Assembly: GCF_018613155.1 (NCBI RefSeq)
Contig: NZ_JAGGQU010000001.1
Location: 227,451-291,450, forward strand
DNA length: 64,000 nt
Reading direction: 5' to 3'
Source: Bacillus sp. ISL-55
Lineage (GTDB): Bacteria; Bacillota; Bacilli; Bacillales; Cytobacillaceae
Shown here: positions 55,784 through 64,000 of the stretch, piece by piece
Numbering within the stretch: the first letter of the stretch is position 1
Layout of the letters: each line of letters opens with the position of its first letter
Notes under the pieces: generated by a model
Told to the model about the DNA's origin: nothing
The model's database searches: none
What the model saw: only the letters and a program-made list of their open reading frames with translations
Program-made: the position numbers and the translations under genes

Positions 55784-56596
55784 ATGCAATATTTCTTTGA
55801 TCACCTAGTTTGGTTCTTTAAACATCCAGAGAAAGCAATTTCTCCCTTAAACGAAAAAGGACTTCATGTTGTGAAGGGTGGCCGTCATGAGCCTTGGGGA
55901 ACATATAATACCCTAACTTATTTTGGCTTAAGTTATATTGAATTTTTAGGAATTGAAAATCTATTAATAGCTGAAAAGCATGATGAAAATAGATTGATTA
56001 CGCAAATTGTTGAACAGTTAGCAAAAGAAAATCGGGAAGGTCCTGCGACAATTGCGATCCGAACAAATCAAATAGAAGAACTAGCAATAAAACTTAAGAC
56101 AGAAGGACTTACAGTATATGGGCCGCTAGCTGGGGAGAGAGTTCGTGCTGATGGTCAAGTAATCAGGTGGTCATTGTTATTCCCTGAATACGCAGAAAAC
56201 AAGGTTCCTTTACCGTTTTTTATTCAATGGGAAAAATCAGATGAAGAAAGGTATTTGGAATTAGAAAAACAAGGAGTCATAGGGTCACACATAGTCGGCC
56301 AGCCGAAATTAGAAAGTGTTGGGTTTGTCGTAAATGATTTGGATAAAACACTTGAAATTTGGAGTAAAATGTTTGGACTTAAACAAGGTGAAGAGTATAT
56401 CGATACGGAGCTGAATGCGCGTTGCAGAAGTTTAGTGTTAAACAGTACTAATTTATTATTTTTAACACCAATTGGTGATGGACCGGCTGCTACAGTACTA
56501 AAAGAAAAAGGGGAGACTCCTTTTTTAGTGAACCTGATTGACACTTATCAAAGTCACTTCTTTGAAATGCTGGATGGTTATTGGAGATTCCAGTAA
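55784..56596 (+). CDS. two-lobed VOC-type protein
   Basis: The 270-residue product starts QYFFDHLVWFFKHPEKAI and continues with GGRHEPWGTYNTLTYFGLSYIEFLGIE (seen as GGRHEPWGTYN and YIEFLGIE), the pattern of glyoxalase-like (VOC_3-type) proteins. A second lobe begins near 185 (LESVGFVVNDLDKTLEIWSKMFGL). ATG 55784 follows AAAAAGGGG. It lies between selC and the selC fragment and may be cargo. Substrate unknown. Confidence 0.72.
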   Translation: MQYFFDHLVWFFKHPEKAISPLNEKGLHVVKGGRHEPWGTYNTLTYFGLSYIEFLGIENLLIAEKHDENRLITQIVEQLAKENREGPATIAIRTNQIEELAIKLKTEGLTVYGPLAGERVRADGQVIRWSLLFPEYAENKVPLPFFIQWEKSDEERYLELEKQGVIGSHIVGQPKLESVGFVVNDLDKTLEIWSKMFGLKQGEEYIDTELNARCRSLVLNSTNLLFLTPIGDGPAATVLKEKGETPFLVNLIDTYQSHFFEMLDGYWRFQ

Positions 56597-56671
56597 TATT
56601 CAAAATCATTATATAGTAAATCACCCTTGATCTATCAGTACATCTGTATGCATTGAGGTACTAGAAAACAA

Positions 56672-56746
56672 GATGCTATTAAAGTTCAAAACCGCTTTTG
56701 ACTGCGTGCGAGGTCAGGTGGGTTCGATTCTCACGCAGTCCCGCCA
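56672..56746 (+). pseudogene. partial second selC (3' part of tRNA-Sec)
   Basis: From TTCAAAACCGCTT on, this copies the 3' half of the tRNA at 54760 with about 80% identity: long variable arm (TGAC/GTCA), T arm GTGGG-TTCGATT-CTCAC, then GCAGTCCCGCCA. Some changes in the stems compensate each other, so it was once a functional tRNA-Sec from a different lineage. The acceptor 5' strand and D arm are missing. A like terminator follows. Confidence 0.8.
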
Positions 56747-56764
56747 ACATACATCAATCAGTAG

Positions 56765-56794
56765 CTGCTCAGCATGCTGGGCGGTTTTTTTTTT
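56765..56794 (+). terminator. terminator of the selC fragment
   Basis: CTGCTCAG pairs with CTGGGCGG (two G-T pairs) around CATG, then T10. It is a homologue of the selC terminator at 54874, confirming that the whole tRNA 3' region was duplicated. Confidence 0.85.
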
Positions 56795-56970
56795 GGTGAA
56801 GTATAGTTGTTCCAGGTCAATCCGAAATGTGAAGTCCCTTTTTCAATTTATGGTGCGTCTTAGATATTATATTTCGAATAACGAAGTTTTTTCTAAATTT
56901 AAAAGGAGATTGTCTTACTTTGTCGAAATAGTTTCTTTATCCGAATTTTTTTACATAGGAGGATTTTTTC

Positions 56971-58665
56971 ATGCAGTTTAACGATTATCCATATACCAGA
57001 CCAAATATTGAAGAGGTGGAGGGGAACTTTAATCAATTACTTGAGAGGTTTCAATCTGCTGAGTCCTTTGAGGTTCAGGACGGAGTAATGAAAGAAATCA
57101 ATGAGTTGCGCTCTGAGTTTGAAAGCATGAGACAGATTGTGCAAATTCGTCAGACGATTGATACAACTGATGAGTTTTATAAGAAAGAGAAGGGTTTTTT
57201 CAATGAAGTAGGACCGGCCTACAAGGGTCTGATCACAAAATACTACGAGGCACTTACAGGTTCTGAATTCCGCTCTCAGTTAGAAGATAAGTGGGGCAAA
57301 CAGTTATTTTTATTAGCTGACAGTCAATTAAAGACGTTCTCTCCTGATGTGTTGAAAGACATGCAGGAAGAAAACAAACTGGTTAGTGAGTATGTCGATT
57401 TACTTGCTTCAGCTAAAATCCCATTTGATGGGGAAGTGAAAAATCTTGCACAGTTAGTTCCTTATCAGCAATCAGCTCATCGAACCATTAGGAAGGAATC
57501 TAATGAAGCGAAGTACAACTTTTTCGTTGAGCATGCCGATCAATTAGATGATTTATACGACAAGCTTGTAAAAGTACGTACTAGTATTGCTAAGAAGCTA
57601 GGATTCTCTTCTTTTACAGAGTTAGCCTATGCTCGGCTTTCTCGTACTGATTATGATGCTGAAATGGTAGCAAAGTTCCGTGACCAGGTGAAAGAGTACA
57701 TCGTACCTTTAGCTACGAAACTAAAACAACGACAGCAGGAACGCATTGGTGTCGACACATTTAAATATTACGATGACAGCTTCAGCTTTAAAACAGGAAA
57801 TCCTGATCCAAAAGGTGATGCGGAGTGGATTGTACATCAAGCGAAGAAAATGTACGAGGAAATGTCTCCTGAAACGAATGAGTTTTACACTTATATGGTA
57901 GAAAACAACCTAATGGACCTCTTAAGTAAAGCAGGTAAGGCTGGCGGTGGATACTGCACCTATATTAGCAAACATAAGTCACCTTACATTTTTGCAAACT
58001 TTAATGGAACAAAAGGTGATGTTCGTGTATTAAAGCATGAAGTAGGGCATGCGTTCCAAGTATTTGAAAGCCATGTGTTTGAAGTGCCTGAGTATGGGTT
58101 CCCTACACTAGAAGCGTGTGAAATTCACTCGATGAGTATGGAATTCTTTGCTTGGCCATGGATGGACCTTTTCTTCGAGGAAGATACGGATAAGTACAAG
58201 TTCTCTCATTTAAGTGAAGCGGTTCTATTTATTCCTTATGGTGTAGCAGTTGATGAATTTCAGCATTTTGTGTACGCCAACCCGGAAGCAACTCCAGCTG
58301 AGCGCAAGCGAGCATGGAGAGAAATCGAGAAGAAGTACCTGCCACATCGCGATTATGAAGGAAATGACTTCCTTGAAAACGGTGGTTTCTGGCAGCAACA
58401 GGGACATATTTACAAAGTTCCTTTCTACTATATTGATTACACACTAGCTCAAATTTGTGCGCTGCAATTCTGGAAACGTACGCAGGAAAATACAGAGGAT
58501 GCCTGGAAAGACTATCTGCACCTTTGTAAGCAAGGTGGAAGCCAATCATTCACAGAGCTTGTCAAAGAAGCGAACTTAATTTCACCATTTGAAGATGGTT
58601 GTGTGAAATCTGTGATTGACGAGATTGAAGCTTATTTGGATACAGTTGATGATCAGGCTTTATAA
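56971..58665 (+). CDS. M3-family oligoendopeptidase (PepF-like)
   Basis: The 564-residue cytoplasmic metallopeptidase has the zinc motif HEVGHAFQ (His356, His360) and the third ligand in EACEIHSMSMEFF (near 384). The start PNIEEVEGNFNQLLERF and the C-terminal GGSQSFTELVKEANL are typical of M3 oligopeptidases, which degrade short peptides. ATG 56971 follows AGGAGG. It lies between the selC fragment and a third copy of the anticodon-region sequence, so it may be a mobile cassette. Confidence 0.88.
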   Translation: MQFNDYPYTRPNIEEVEGNFNQLLERFQSAESFEVQDGVMKEINELRSEFESMRQIVQIRQTIDTTDEFYKKEKGFFNEVGPAYKGLITKYYEALTGSEFRSQLEDKWGKQLFLLADSQLKTFSPDVLKDMQEENKLVSEYVDLLASAKIPFDGEVKNLAQLVPYQQSAHRTIRKESNEAKYNFFVEHADQLDDLYDKLVKVRTSIAKKLGFSSFTELAYARLSRTDYDAEMVAKFRDQVKEYIVPLATKLKQRQQERIGVDTFKYYDDSFSFKTGNPDPKGDAEWIVHQAKKMYEEMSPETNEFYTYMVENNLMDLLSKAGKAGGGYCTYISKHKSPYIFANFNGTKGDVRVLKHEVGHAFQVFESHVFEVPEYGFPTLEACEIHSMSMEFFAWPWMDLFFEEDTDKYKFSHLSEAVLFIPYGVAVDEFQHFVYANPEATPAERKRAWREIEKKYLPHRDYEGNDFLENGGFWQQQGHIYKVPFYYIDYTLAQICALQFWKRTQENTEDAWKDYLHLCKQGGSQSFTELVKEANLISPFEDGCVKSVIDEIEAYLDTVDDQAL

Positions 58666-58669
58666 TGGT

Positions 58670-58695
58670 GATGCTATCAAACTTCAAAACAGCTT
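58670..58695 (+). repeat. third copy of the selC anticodon-region sequence
   Basis: GATGCTATCAAACTTCAAAACAGCTT, given as GATGCTATCAAA and CTTCAAAACAGCTT, matches 56672-56697 at 23 of 26 bases. Its right half matches the selC anticodon arm at 54793. The two copies are direct repeats flanking the M3 peptidase gene. Confidence 0.7.
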
Positions 58696-58747
58696 GGAAT
58701 ATCACTTTGGATGTTTCTTGATTAGTTGATTTCATGTATTTTACCTG

Positions 58748-58792
58748 AAGCTTCTCATAAGTTGAGCAAACTTAAGGGAAGCTTTTTTTTTT
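58748..58792 (+). terminator. terminator after the peptidase cassette
   Basis: AAGCTTC pairs with GAAGCTT, with an inner AAGTT/AACTT stem and a T10 tract. Confidence 0.75.
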
Positions 58793-58832
58793 ATTATTGC
58801 CGTGTCGAGGAAATAAACGAATTAAAATAAAA

Positions 58833-58860
58833 AGACGAACAATACAAATCTTGTTCGTCT
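58833..58860 (-). terminator. terminator of the dehydrogenase gene
   Basis: A 10-bp perfect stem (AGACGAACAA with TTGTTCGTCT) with a T5ATTTTAATT tract on the minus strand. Confidence 0.85.
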
Positions 58861-58872
58861 AAAGTGTAATCT

Positions 58873-59865
58873 TCAACCTTGAATTTTAGAATGATGATTT
58901 CTGCCTGTCTTTGCAACTTTCATCGTTTCTTTAATATATTCCGCTGACTGATGTAGCCATTCAAGTTCTTGGGAGTCGAGAGCAATTTCTAATTGTTTTA
59001 CTACGCCATTTCTCCCGATGATACATGGCATACTTAATGCAACATCTCCATCGTATCCATATTGTCTGTGTAATGTTGTGGACACCGGATAAACACTGCG
59101 TTCATCCAGCATAACTGCCTTTGCTAGTGTAACAGCAGCTTGGGCTACACCTGCATTTGTCCATCCTTTTCCATTTAAAACATCAAAGGCTGCCTTTACA
59201 ACTTGTTTTTTCAAACCGTCCCGACTTAATGGTTCTTTTCCTTGAAAAACTTTGTCCAATTCTCTTTCACCAAATCCTTGCACACTTAAGCGGCTTAATA
59301 CTGGGAAAGCTGTATGCCCGTGTTCGCCCATCATATAACCTGTTACACTTTTTGGGTCGATGTCATAATTAGTAGCAATTATTTTACGAAGTCGTGCAGA
59401 ATCGAGCATAGTTCCTGTTCCGAATATGTGTCCCTTCGGATAGTCGAATTCATTTTCTGCTATGTACACCATGGTATCTAACGGATTTGTTATTAGAATA
59501 ATGATTGCATCTTTCGTATATTTAGTAATTCCAGTCATAACTTCACGAATTACCTCAGAATTGACAACAGCTAATTGTGCCCTGTCCGGCATCGCATCTT
59601 CATCACTTTTTATCATGCTGGGACCAGCAGCACAGATAATCACATCTGCATCCATACATTCGGAATAATCTCCAGCATGTACCGTTGTATTTGACATATA
59701 TGTTAGAGCGGTTGCATGTTCTTGATCAAGAGCTTCGCCGTGAGCAACATCTTTATCTATATCAATGACAGCTATTTCTGCAAAAAGTCCTAATTTCATG
59801 GCATCTGCCAGAACATAAGAACCAACATGGCCTACTCCTACAACAACTAACTTATTTCTTTTCAT
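58873..59865 (-). CDS. L-lactate/L-2-hydroxyacid dehydrogenase family
   Basis: The 330-residue NAD-dependent enzyme has GVGHVGSYV (10-18), Asp in VIDID near 33-37, ITNPLDTM (near 130), GTGTMLDSARLR, and MGEHGHTAFPV with the catalytic His near 183. The Asn-to-His change after GEHG and lack of the usual SQ-x-R in the active-site loop (it has ..DEDAMPDRAQ) suggest a hydroxyacid preference such as L-2-hydroxyisocaproate. It is monocistronic. Confidence 0.82.
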   Translation of the reverse strand: MKRNKLVVVGVGHVGSYVLADAMKLGLFAEIAVIDIDKDVAHGEALDQEHATALTYMSNTTVHAGDYSECMDADVIICAAGPSMIKSDEDAMPDRAQLAVVNSEVIREVMTGITKYTKDAIIILITNPLDTMVYIAENEFDYPKGHIFGTGTMLDSARLRKIIATNYDIDPKSVTGYMMGEHGHTAFPVLSRLSVQGFGERELDKVFQGKEPLSRDGLKKQVVKAAFDVLNGKGWTNAGVAQAAVTLAKAVMLDERSVYPVSTTLHRQYGYDGDVALSMPCIIGRNGVVKQLEIALDSQELEWLHQSAEYIKETMKVAKTGRNHHSKIQG

Positions 59866-60154
59866 GGTTTACCCCCTAACCAAATGATATATAAATATTT
59901 TAACACAATTTAGAAAATACAGAATATTTTTAATTAGTTTTTGGTTTGATTCTAGAAACTGTAAAAAGAATCTTGTCGGGGAAGATGAAATTTATTTGTT
60001 TGCATAAGTAGTTCTTTCAAGTAAGACATAGAAATACGAATCGTGATTACTGTAAACCAATATTGTGACGTTTTCTCCATACATTCGTCTATTTATTGAA
60101 GGGTGCGATATTTATCCAGAATAGGCGAAATTATTGAATGGATGTGAGGGTCAA

Positions 60155-61249
60155 ATGAAAAGCATGAAAAAATTGCTTTATTATTTTATTTTGATGCTTT
60201 TGCTAGTTTCCTGTAATACGCAAGTTACCGAAAATGGCAATGGAGAATCTCGATCACCAGGTAAACCGATTGTAAAAGAAGTGGAGAATGTTGATGTTTT
60301 GAATACACACGGAGGCATTGAAGGGATAGAAAGGATGCAGCGTTTCTATGACGATGTGAAGAGTGGGGTGCCATCTGATTTACGTATTGTTTTCTACACG
60401 ATTGAAGGGGATCCAATTGTAAGGGATTTGAAATACAATGGAGAATCTCTTGAGGTGAAGAATGATTCGTCCCGTGATGCATATGGTAGTGGAGAAATAC
60501 GAACGATTCGATGTGGCCAATTGATTGAAGAAGTGAATCCTACGAATACCTCCTACATAGCCACCGATTGCAAGGATTTGCCATATGGGATGGATGAGAT
60601 TTTAAAAATTGAATACAACATGAGTCAACAGGATCTGTTTGAAATCGAACTAAAGTATGGAGAGAACTTAGAGAACGAAATCAATACGAAATCCGGAGAG
60701 ATCAAAAAAGAAAATGGTAAGACTGAACCGTTTTATATGGCGGAAAATGTGAAGCAAGAGCTGTATAAAAGGCTAGTATTTGCAAATTATTTGGATGAAA
60801 AAGAGATCGGTGCATCATGTGATCTACCTAACGCCATTGAGTACAATTTAAAGGTGCATATCAATGGAGCAAAGAAGGAAATTAACTGGAAGGATTGTGA
60901 CGAGAGCCCGGATGGGATGGAGTTTACAAAGATTGCAAAGTACATCATTGAGGAATCTGAGAAGATACAACCGGAAGAACCAGAAGTAATCGTTCAAGGC
61001 TATGTGCTCGAACGGAAAAACAACACTCTGTTAATAGTGGAAGAATTAAACAAGCTTGAATATGAATGGATGAAAGACGAAATAAAGCAGATGGACATGA
61101 ATTCATTTATATTTGATTTTACCGAACTAGAAGGAGTTTCTATTGAAGAGTTCCAACTTGGTGATAAAATCCGAGCAACGATAGACGGCAGTAAAATCGG
61201 GTCAAAGCCAGGAAGAGGCAAAGTGAAAGAAATTAAAAAAATGGATTAG
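60155..61249 (+). CDS. lipoprotein with DUF4362 and DUF3221 domains
   Basis: ATG 60155 lies after GTGAGGGTC and gives 364 residues; the ATG at 60134 has no RBS. A signal peptide ends LLVSC (Cys near 20). A DUF4362 domain follows (DVLNTHGGIEGIERMQRFYDDV, YTIEGDPIVRDLKYNG, then TDCKDL), with a looser second copy near 190-280 around the SCDLPNAIEYNLKVHINGA segment. A C-terminal DUF3221-like part (VIVQGYVLERKNNTLLIVEE) ends the protein. It is a surface lipoprotein; function unknown. Confidence 0.75.
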   Translation: MKSMKKLLYYFILMLLLVSCNTQVTENGNGESRSPGKPIVKEVENVDVLNTHGGIEGIERMQRFYDDVKSGVPSDLRIVFYTIEGDPIVRDLKYNGESLEVKNDSSRDAYGSGEIRTIRCGQLIEEVNPTNTSYIATDCKDLPYGMDEILKIEYNMSQQDLFEIELKYGENLENEINTKSGEIKKENGKTEPFYMAENVKQELYKRLVFANYLDEKEIGASCDLPNAIEYNLKVHINGAKKEINWKDCDESPDGMEFTKIAKYIIEESEKIQPEEPEVIVQGYVLERKNNTLLIVEELNKLEYEWMKDEIKQMDMNSFIFDFTELEGVSIEEFQLGDKIRATIDGSKIGSKPGRGKVKEIKKMD

Positions 61250-61321
61250 TGGAAATGCAATGTTAGGGTTGTATCATTTAAATAGCTTTTGTTTTAGACT
61301 TTGGATTTAATAGACTAATTA

Positions 61322-61353
61322 AAGGCCTTGCTCCCATCACAGAGCAAGGCCTT
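61322..61353. terminator. bidirectional terminator
   Basis: A 12-bp perfect stem (AAGGCCTTGCTC with GAGCAAGGCCTT) with an 8-base loop between the lipoprotein and LCP genes. The T-tracts are short. Confidence 0.8.
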
Positions 61354-61377
61354 ATTGGATGGAATCCTGTACTAGTT

Positions 61378-62301
61378 TCAATCTCCAGTTAAAAACTCCT
61401 TAAGTGCTTCCTTATTCTGATCAAAATCCACCTCCAACACCTCACCAATCCCTTCATAAACTTCATTTTCAAAGCTGCCATCTTTCGGGATCCGGATTGT
61501 TTCCATTTCTCCGCCTTGATTAGTCATTACGTCTTTTCCGATGGCTAAAAGAGTGGGGGAGTCGATATTCGTATCAATGTGAGTATGTAAAAGATCCAAC
61601 AGGTCAGGCAGCTTGGTCACGCTGTTTAGACTTACTGCTTCATCTTTTAGTTTTGAAATCACTTCTTGCTGTCGCTGGACTCGTCCGAAATCGCTTAGCC
61701 GGTCCTGTCGGAAGCGGACGTATCCCAGCAGTTCCCTGCCATGCAGCTGTTGGGTTCCTTTTTCCAAAGTCATACCTATTCCATCGGACATTTCATAAGG
61801 TATGTCTACTTCTATTCCTTCGGGAACGAGGATGTCGACTGCTTTTTCGAAGCCTTTGAAATCAACGATGGCATAATTATGGATGTCTAATCCGAAATTC
61901 GTTTTAATTGTTTGCCTCAGTAATTCGGTTCCTCCAAAGGAATAGGCTGCATTTAATTTTTGATTCCCATGTCCAGGGATGGAGACATACATATCTCGCA
62001 TAAATGAAATTAGTTTTACATCGTTGGATTGAGGGTTATAATGTGCAACCATAATGGTATCCGTTCGGGCGCCTTGTTCTCCGCGTGAGTCACTTCCTAA
62101 TAAAAGAACGTTTACTTCTTCTGTGGTATTCTTCTCTCCATGAAAGGAATCTGCTTCAGCTTTTTTAAATGGTTGATTTATTGCTTTATAAGTTCCTTCT
62201 ATGTACTGAAATATGGTTATCATTCCAACCATGAAGACCCCGAGGATCATCAGGGCCACTAATACTCTCGGCCATCTCACTTTTCTTCTTTTTATTGCCA
62301 T
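61378..62301 (-). CDS. LytR-CpsA-Psr (LCP) family ligase
   Basis: LCP enzymes attach teichoic acid-type polymers to peptidoglycan. The 307-residue protein has a basic start, one membrane helix (15-35), and the LCP domain with VNVLLLGSDSRGEQGARTDTIMVAHYN (catalytic Asp and Arg near 72-80), SFMRDMYVSIPGHGNQKLNAAYS, and RELLGYVRFRQDRLSDFGRVQRQQEV, the DxxR region. It is the size of the TagT/TagU/TagV proteins of B. subtilis, but I cannot say which. It is monocistronic. Confidence 0.88.
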   Translation of the reverse strand: MAIKRRKVRWPRVLVALMILGVFMVGMITIFQYIEGTYKAINQPFKKAEADSFHGEKNTTEEVNVLLLGSDSRGEQGARTDTIMVAHYNPQSNDVKLISFMRDMYVSIPGHGNQKLNAAYSFGGTELLRQTIKTNFGLDIHNYAIVDFKGFEKAVDILVPEGIEVDIPYEMSDGIGMTLEKGTQQLHGRELLGYVRFRQDRLSDFGRVQRQQEVISKLKDEAVSLNSVTKLPDLLDLLHTHIDTNIDSPTLLAIGKDVMTNQGGEMETIRIPKDGSFENEVYEGIGEVLEVDFDQNKEALKEFLTGD

Positions 62302-62433
62302 TTTACCACCACCAAAACCTATTCCATCTTTATAGTGAAGTAGTCATTATCCCATACTTACATTTCATTCTTAGTATGATTTGATTACATTTGTTTAAAA
62401 ATCTGCTGACAAATAGATTTAATGATGTAATAA

Positions 62434-62468
62434 AAAATCCGCACGGCGATGTTCTCCGGGCGGATTTT
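62434..62468 (-). terminator. terminator of the DUF3891 gene
   Basis: A 9-bp stem (AAAATCCGC with GCGGATTTT) with an inner pairing, followed on the minus strand by a T6 tract. It overlaps the stop codon at 62468. Confidence 0.8.
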
Positions 62469-63223
62469 CAGACAAACGTAACTTCTCTCCAACAAACAGG
62501 ACTTTCTTGGTAAGCAGCTGCTAACCCGATTTCTTTGATGAGTTTCTTATCGACAGTTTTATAGGGAAGGCTGACATGGAGTTTATTCGTGAAGGGTGAA
62601 ATTGAAAGAGAAACTGTTTGTTGATCAAGCCACTTTGCATCGATAGATTTGTCATTGGCGAATGAAAATTTCTGTGGAAAGCCATTTCGGTAAAAAAAGT
62701 GCTCCAGTTCTTTTGGTGTTCCTGGGTCATTCAGGCAAATATACAATGATAGATTGTCGCAGAATTTCAATAGATTTAAATGGAAGGTAAGCAGTTGGTC
62801 TTTTTCGATTCCTAATCCCTTGAGCAACGCCTGCTGCCTTTGGTTTTCTTCGATCCAAAACATCTTTCCGATTTTACTAGTGGCATCCTTCAGGAATGAT
62901 GCGTAGTGAAGGCTGCAAAGGAGGCCGGCGTATGGGTCCATTTTGACGATTTCGTCGATTCCTTTTGTATAAAAGGCAAGCTTCGGGCTTCCCGGGTAAT
63001 CCATAAAGGAGTAAGGTTGCTGAGCTTGTTCATTCCATAATGGGTTTTTGTCTGGTTCAAGCCAGCACCTGTCGTGTTCCCGTACAGCGAGGATCACCGA
63101 ATCTTTCTTGTCTTTTCCGAGAAAATATTCATCCCTCCAACATTGTGCAGCGTCCCGCGAAACCTTGGCATGGTCATGCTGAGCAACCATCACAAATTCA
63201 TGTTTCCGCTTATGGATAATCAT
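62468..63223 (-). CDS. DUF3891 family protein
   Basis: The 251-residue protein has the DUF3891 pattern: MIIHKRKHEFVMVAQHDHAKVS, VREHDRCWLEPDKNP, YSFMDYPGSPKLAFYTKGID, and DPYAGLLCSLHYASFL. The conserved HDH and HD pairs suggest a metal-dependent (HD-like) enzyme. Function unknown. ATG 63223 has AGGTGAAG upstream. Confidence 0.8.
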   Translation of the reverse strand: MIIHKRKHEFVMVAQHDHAKVSRDAAQCWRDEYFLGKDKKDSVILAVREHDRCWLEPDKNPLWNEQAQQPYSFMDYPGSPKLAFYTKGIDEIVKMDPYAGLLCSLHYASFLKDATSKIGKMFWIEENQRQQALLKGLGIEKDQLLTFHLNLLKFCDNLSLYICLNDPGTPKELEHFFYRNGFPQKFSFANDKSIDAKWLDQQTVSLSISPFTNKLHVSLPYKTVDKKLIKEIGLAAAYQESPVCWREVTFV

Positions 63224-63333
63224 TTTACTTCACCTCTTTCTATTATCGTCAGTTGACTATGTGCTAGAATTTAGTATTTTTAGTCACTCGTAAAAAATGG
63301 TATAATTTCTTGGTTAGGAAGTAGGTGTTATGT

Positions 63334-63642
63334 ATGCAAAATACAGCTATCAGCCGGTTTCGTTTAATGGGTATGTTTGAGGGTGCATCATTGTTGATCC
63401 TTGTGTTCATTGCGATGCCGCTTAAGTATTGGGCTGGGTTTCCAGAGGCCGTTCGTTTCGTAGGTTCTTTGCACGGTTTTTTATTTGTTTTATATGTGCT
63501 TATGATTATATATACGACTTTTAAGGTCAGATGGTCGTTTTTATTGGCCGTAAGTGCGTTTGCCGTTGCGTTCATTCCTTTTGGAAACATGGTTTTAGAT
63601 CGCTTTTTACAAAGGACTTTTCCAGTAAAGGAAGTTTCATAA
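63334..63642 (+). CDS. DUF3817 membrane protein (YdzA-like)
   Basis: ATG 63334 is preferred over GTG 63325, which overlaps the AAGTAGG RBS. The 102-residue product has three hydrophobic segments and the family pattern FRLMGMFEGASLLILVFIAMPLKYWAG (seen as RLMGMFEGASLL and MPLKYWAG) and SLHGFLFVLYVLM. Function unknown. It is one base before the next gene. Confidence 0.78.
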   Translation: MQNTAISRFRLMGMFEGASLLILVFIAMPLKYWAGFPEAVRFVGSLHGFLFVLYVLMIIYTTFKVRWSFLLAVSAFAVAFIPFGNMVLDRFLQRTFPVKEVS

Positions 63643-63909
63643 ATGAATGTAATCCAGAAGCTTTTTTCCAAACAAAAGAAAGCAAAAATTGAATTTTGTC
63701 AGCGGAATTTGGAACAGTTTTTACAGGAAGAGAATTATGCTGCATATAATGAATTCTTAAGCCGCAAAAATGTGGTGTATAAGGATTTCGAATGCCAGAG
63801 CAGGTGCAAGGAATGCAGGATGTCTCCATATGCAATGGTCAATGGCGATTTCGTAACTGCAGAGAATTCTGATGAGCTGCTTAAGAAAATGGCTGAATAT
63901 CTAGATTAA
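63643..63909 (+). CDS. DUF1450 family protein
   Basis: The 88-residue protein has cysteines in EFCQRN, then CQSRCKECRMSPYAMVNGDFV (seen as CQSRCKEC and YAMVNGD) and a C-terminal SDELLKKM helix, the DUF1450/YuzB pattern that resembles a small thioredoxin-like or metal-binding domain. It starts at the base after the DUF3817 stop. A terminator follows. Confidence 0.78.
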   Translation: MNVIQKLFSKQKKAKIEFCQRNLEQFLQEENYAAYNEFLSRKNVVYKDFECQSRCKECRMSPYAMVNGDFVTAENSDELLKKMAEYLD

Positions 63910-63935
63910 AAAGCATCGTAGTCGATGCTTTTCTT
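63909..63935 (+). terminator. terminator after the DUF1450 gene
   Basis: A 10-bp perfect stem (AAAAGCATCG with CGATGCTTTT), a TAGT loop and TTCTT. Confidence 0.88.
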
Positions 63936-63970
63936 ACAATATATTGAAGTGTAGATTTCCCCTTCGAGAA

Positions 63971-64000
63971 TTGTCTAGCTTCAGCGCCTAGCCCCTCGAG
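63971..64000. repeat. start of a Bacillaceae dispersed repeat
   Basis: The last bases, TTGTCTAGCTTCAGCG then CCTAGCCCCTCGAG, match a short dispersed intergenic repeat that I recall from many Bacillus-related genomes. The element continues beyond the window. Identification is from memory only. Confidence 0.5.

Overview
The window is a low-GC Bacillaceae chromosome segment (Bacillus sensu lato, most like Mesobacillus/Cytobacillus-type genomes). Evidence: strong GGAGG ribosome binding sites with frequent TTG/GTG starts, sporulation regulators (sirA, a Spo0E-like gene, a perfect 0A box), and gene order matching the Bacillus subtilis lexA-yneA-yneB-ynzC-tkt-sirA-yneF and ccdA-yneI-ccdC-(yneK) backbone. 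Species assignment is inference.

Layout. 1-5.3 kb: DUF402, ABM-like, lipoprotein, GNAT and a DinG/XPD-like helicase. 5.4-15 kb: conserved SOS/division/replication-control backbone (lexA and yneA diverging from a region with three SOS boxes, yneB, ynzC, tkt, sirA, yneF), interrupted at 10-14 kb by a VOC gene, a frameshifted CBO0543 gene, an SDR, a lysozyme-like enzyme and azoR. 15-30 kb: first accessory block, with a GNAT, DUF2750, MFS exporter, S51 peptidase, receiver-only regulator, the SAM-recycling/reverse transsulfuration operon yrrT-mtnN-luxS-mccA-mccB, a guanine-riboswitch xpt-pbuX operon and a heterodimeric ABC exporter. 30-32.5 kb: Spo0E-like gene and ccdA-yneI-ccdC. 32.6-54 kb: second accessory block of small stand-alone enzymes (four NUDIX genes, VOC, GNAT, methyltransferases, GyrI-like proteins, DUF899, S41 peptidase) and three CBO0543-type membrane genes; several genes here are broken by single-base indels or stop codons. 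A YneK-like gene (54.2-54.6 kb) closes the block. 54.7-58.8 kb: a selenocysteine tRNA gene (selC), an IS200-type insertion sequence, a second 3' selC fragment, an M3 oligopeptidase and a third short copy of the selC anticodon region. 58.8-64 kb: an LDH-family dehydrogenase, a DUF4362/DUF3221 lipoprotein, an LCP ligase, DUF3891, DUF3817 and DUF1450 genes.

The most unusual signal is a set of six intergenic tandem arrays (15.1, 18.6, 23.4, 36.5, 39.4 and 51.2 kb). They belong to at least four sequence families, yet all have a 52-bp period and the same plan: an inverted-repeat core beginning with GTC, then a purine-rich spacer ending in an A-run. This looks like one class of element with a conserved scaffold and variable sequence, and I know of no described function for it.

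Functional links. LexA represses its own gene and yneA; YneA blocks division, and SirA blocks initiation at the onset of sporulation. YrrT/MtnN/LuxS/MccA/MccB route SAM by-products through homocysteine to cysteine, with AI-2 precursor made by LuxS. Xpt and PbuX salvage xanthine under guanine control. CcdA and CcdC support cytochrome c maturation.
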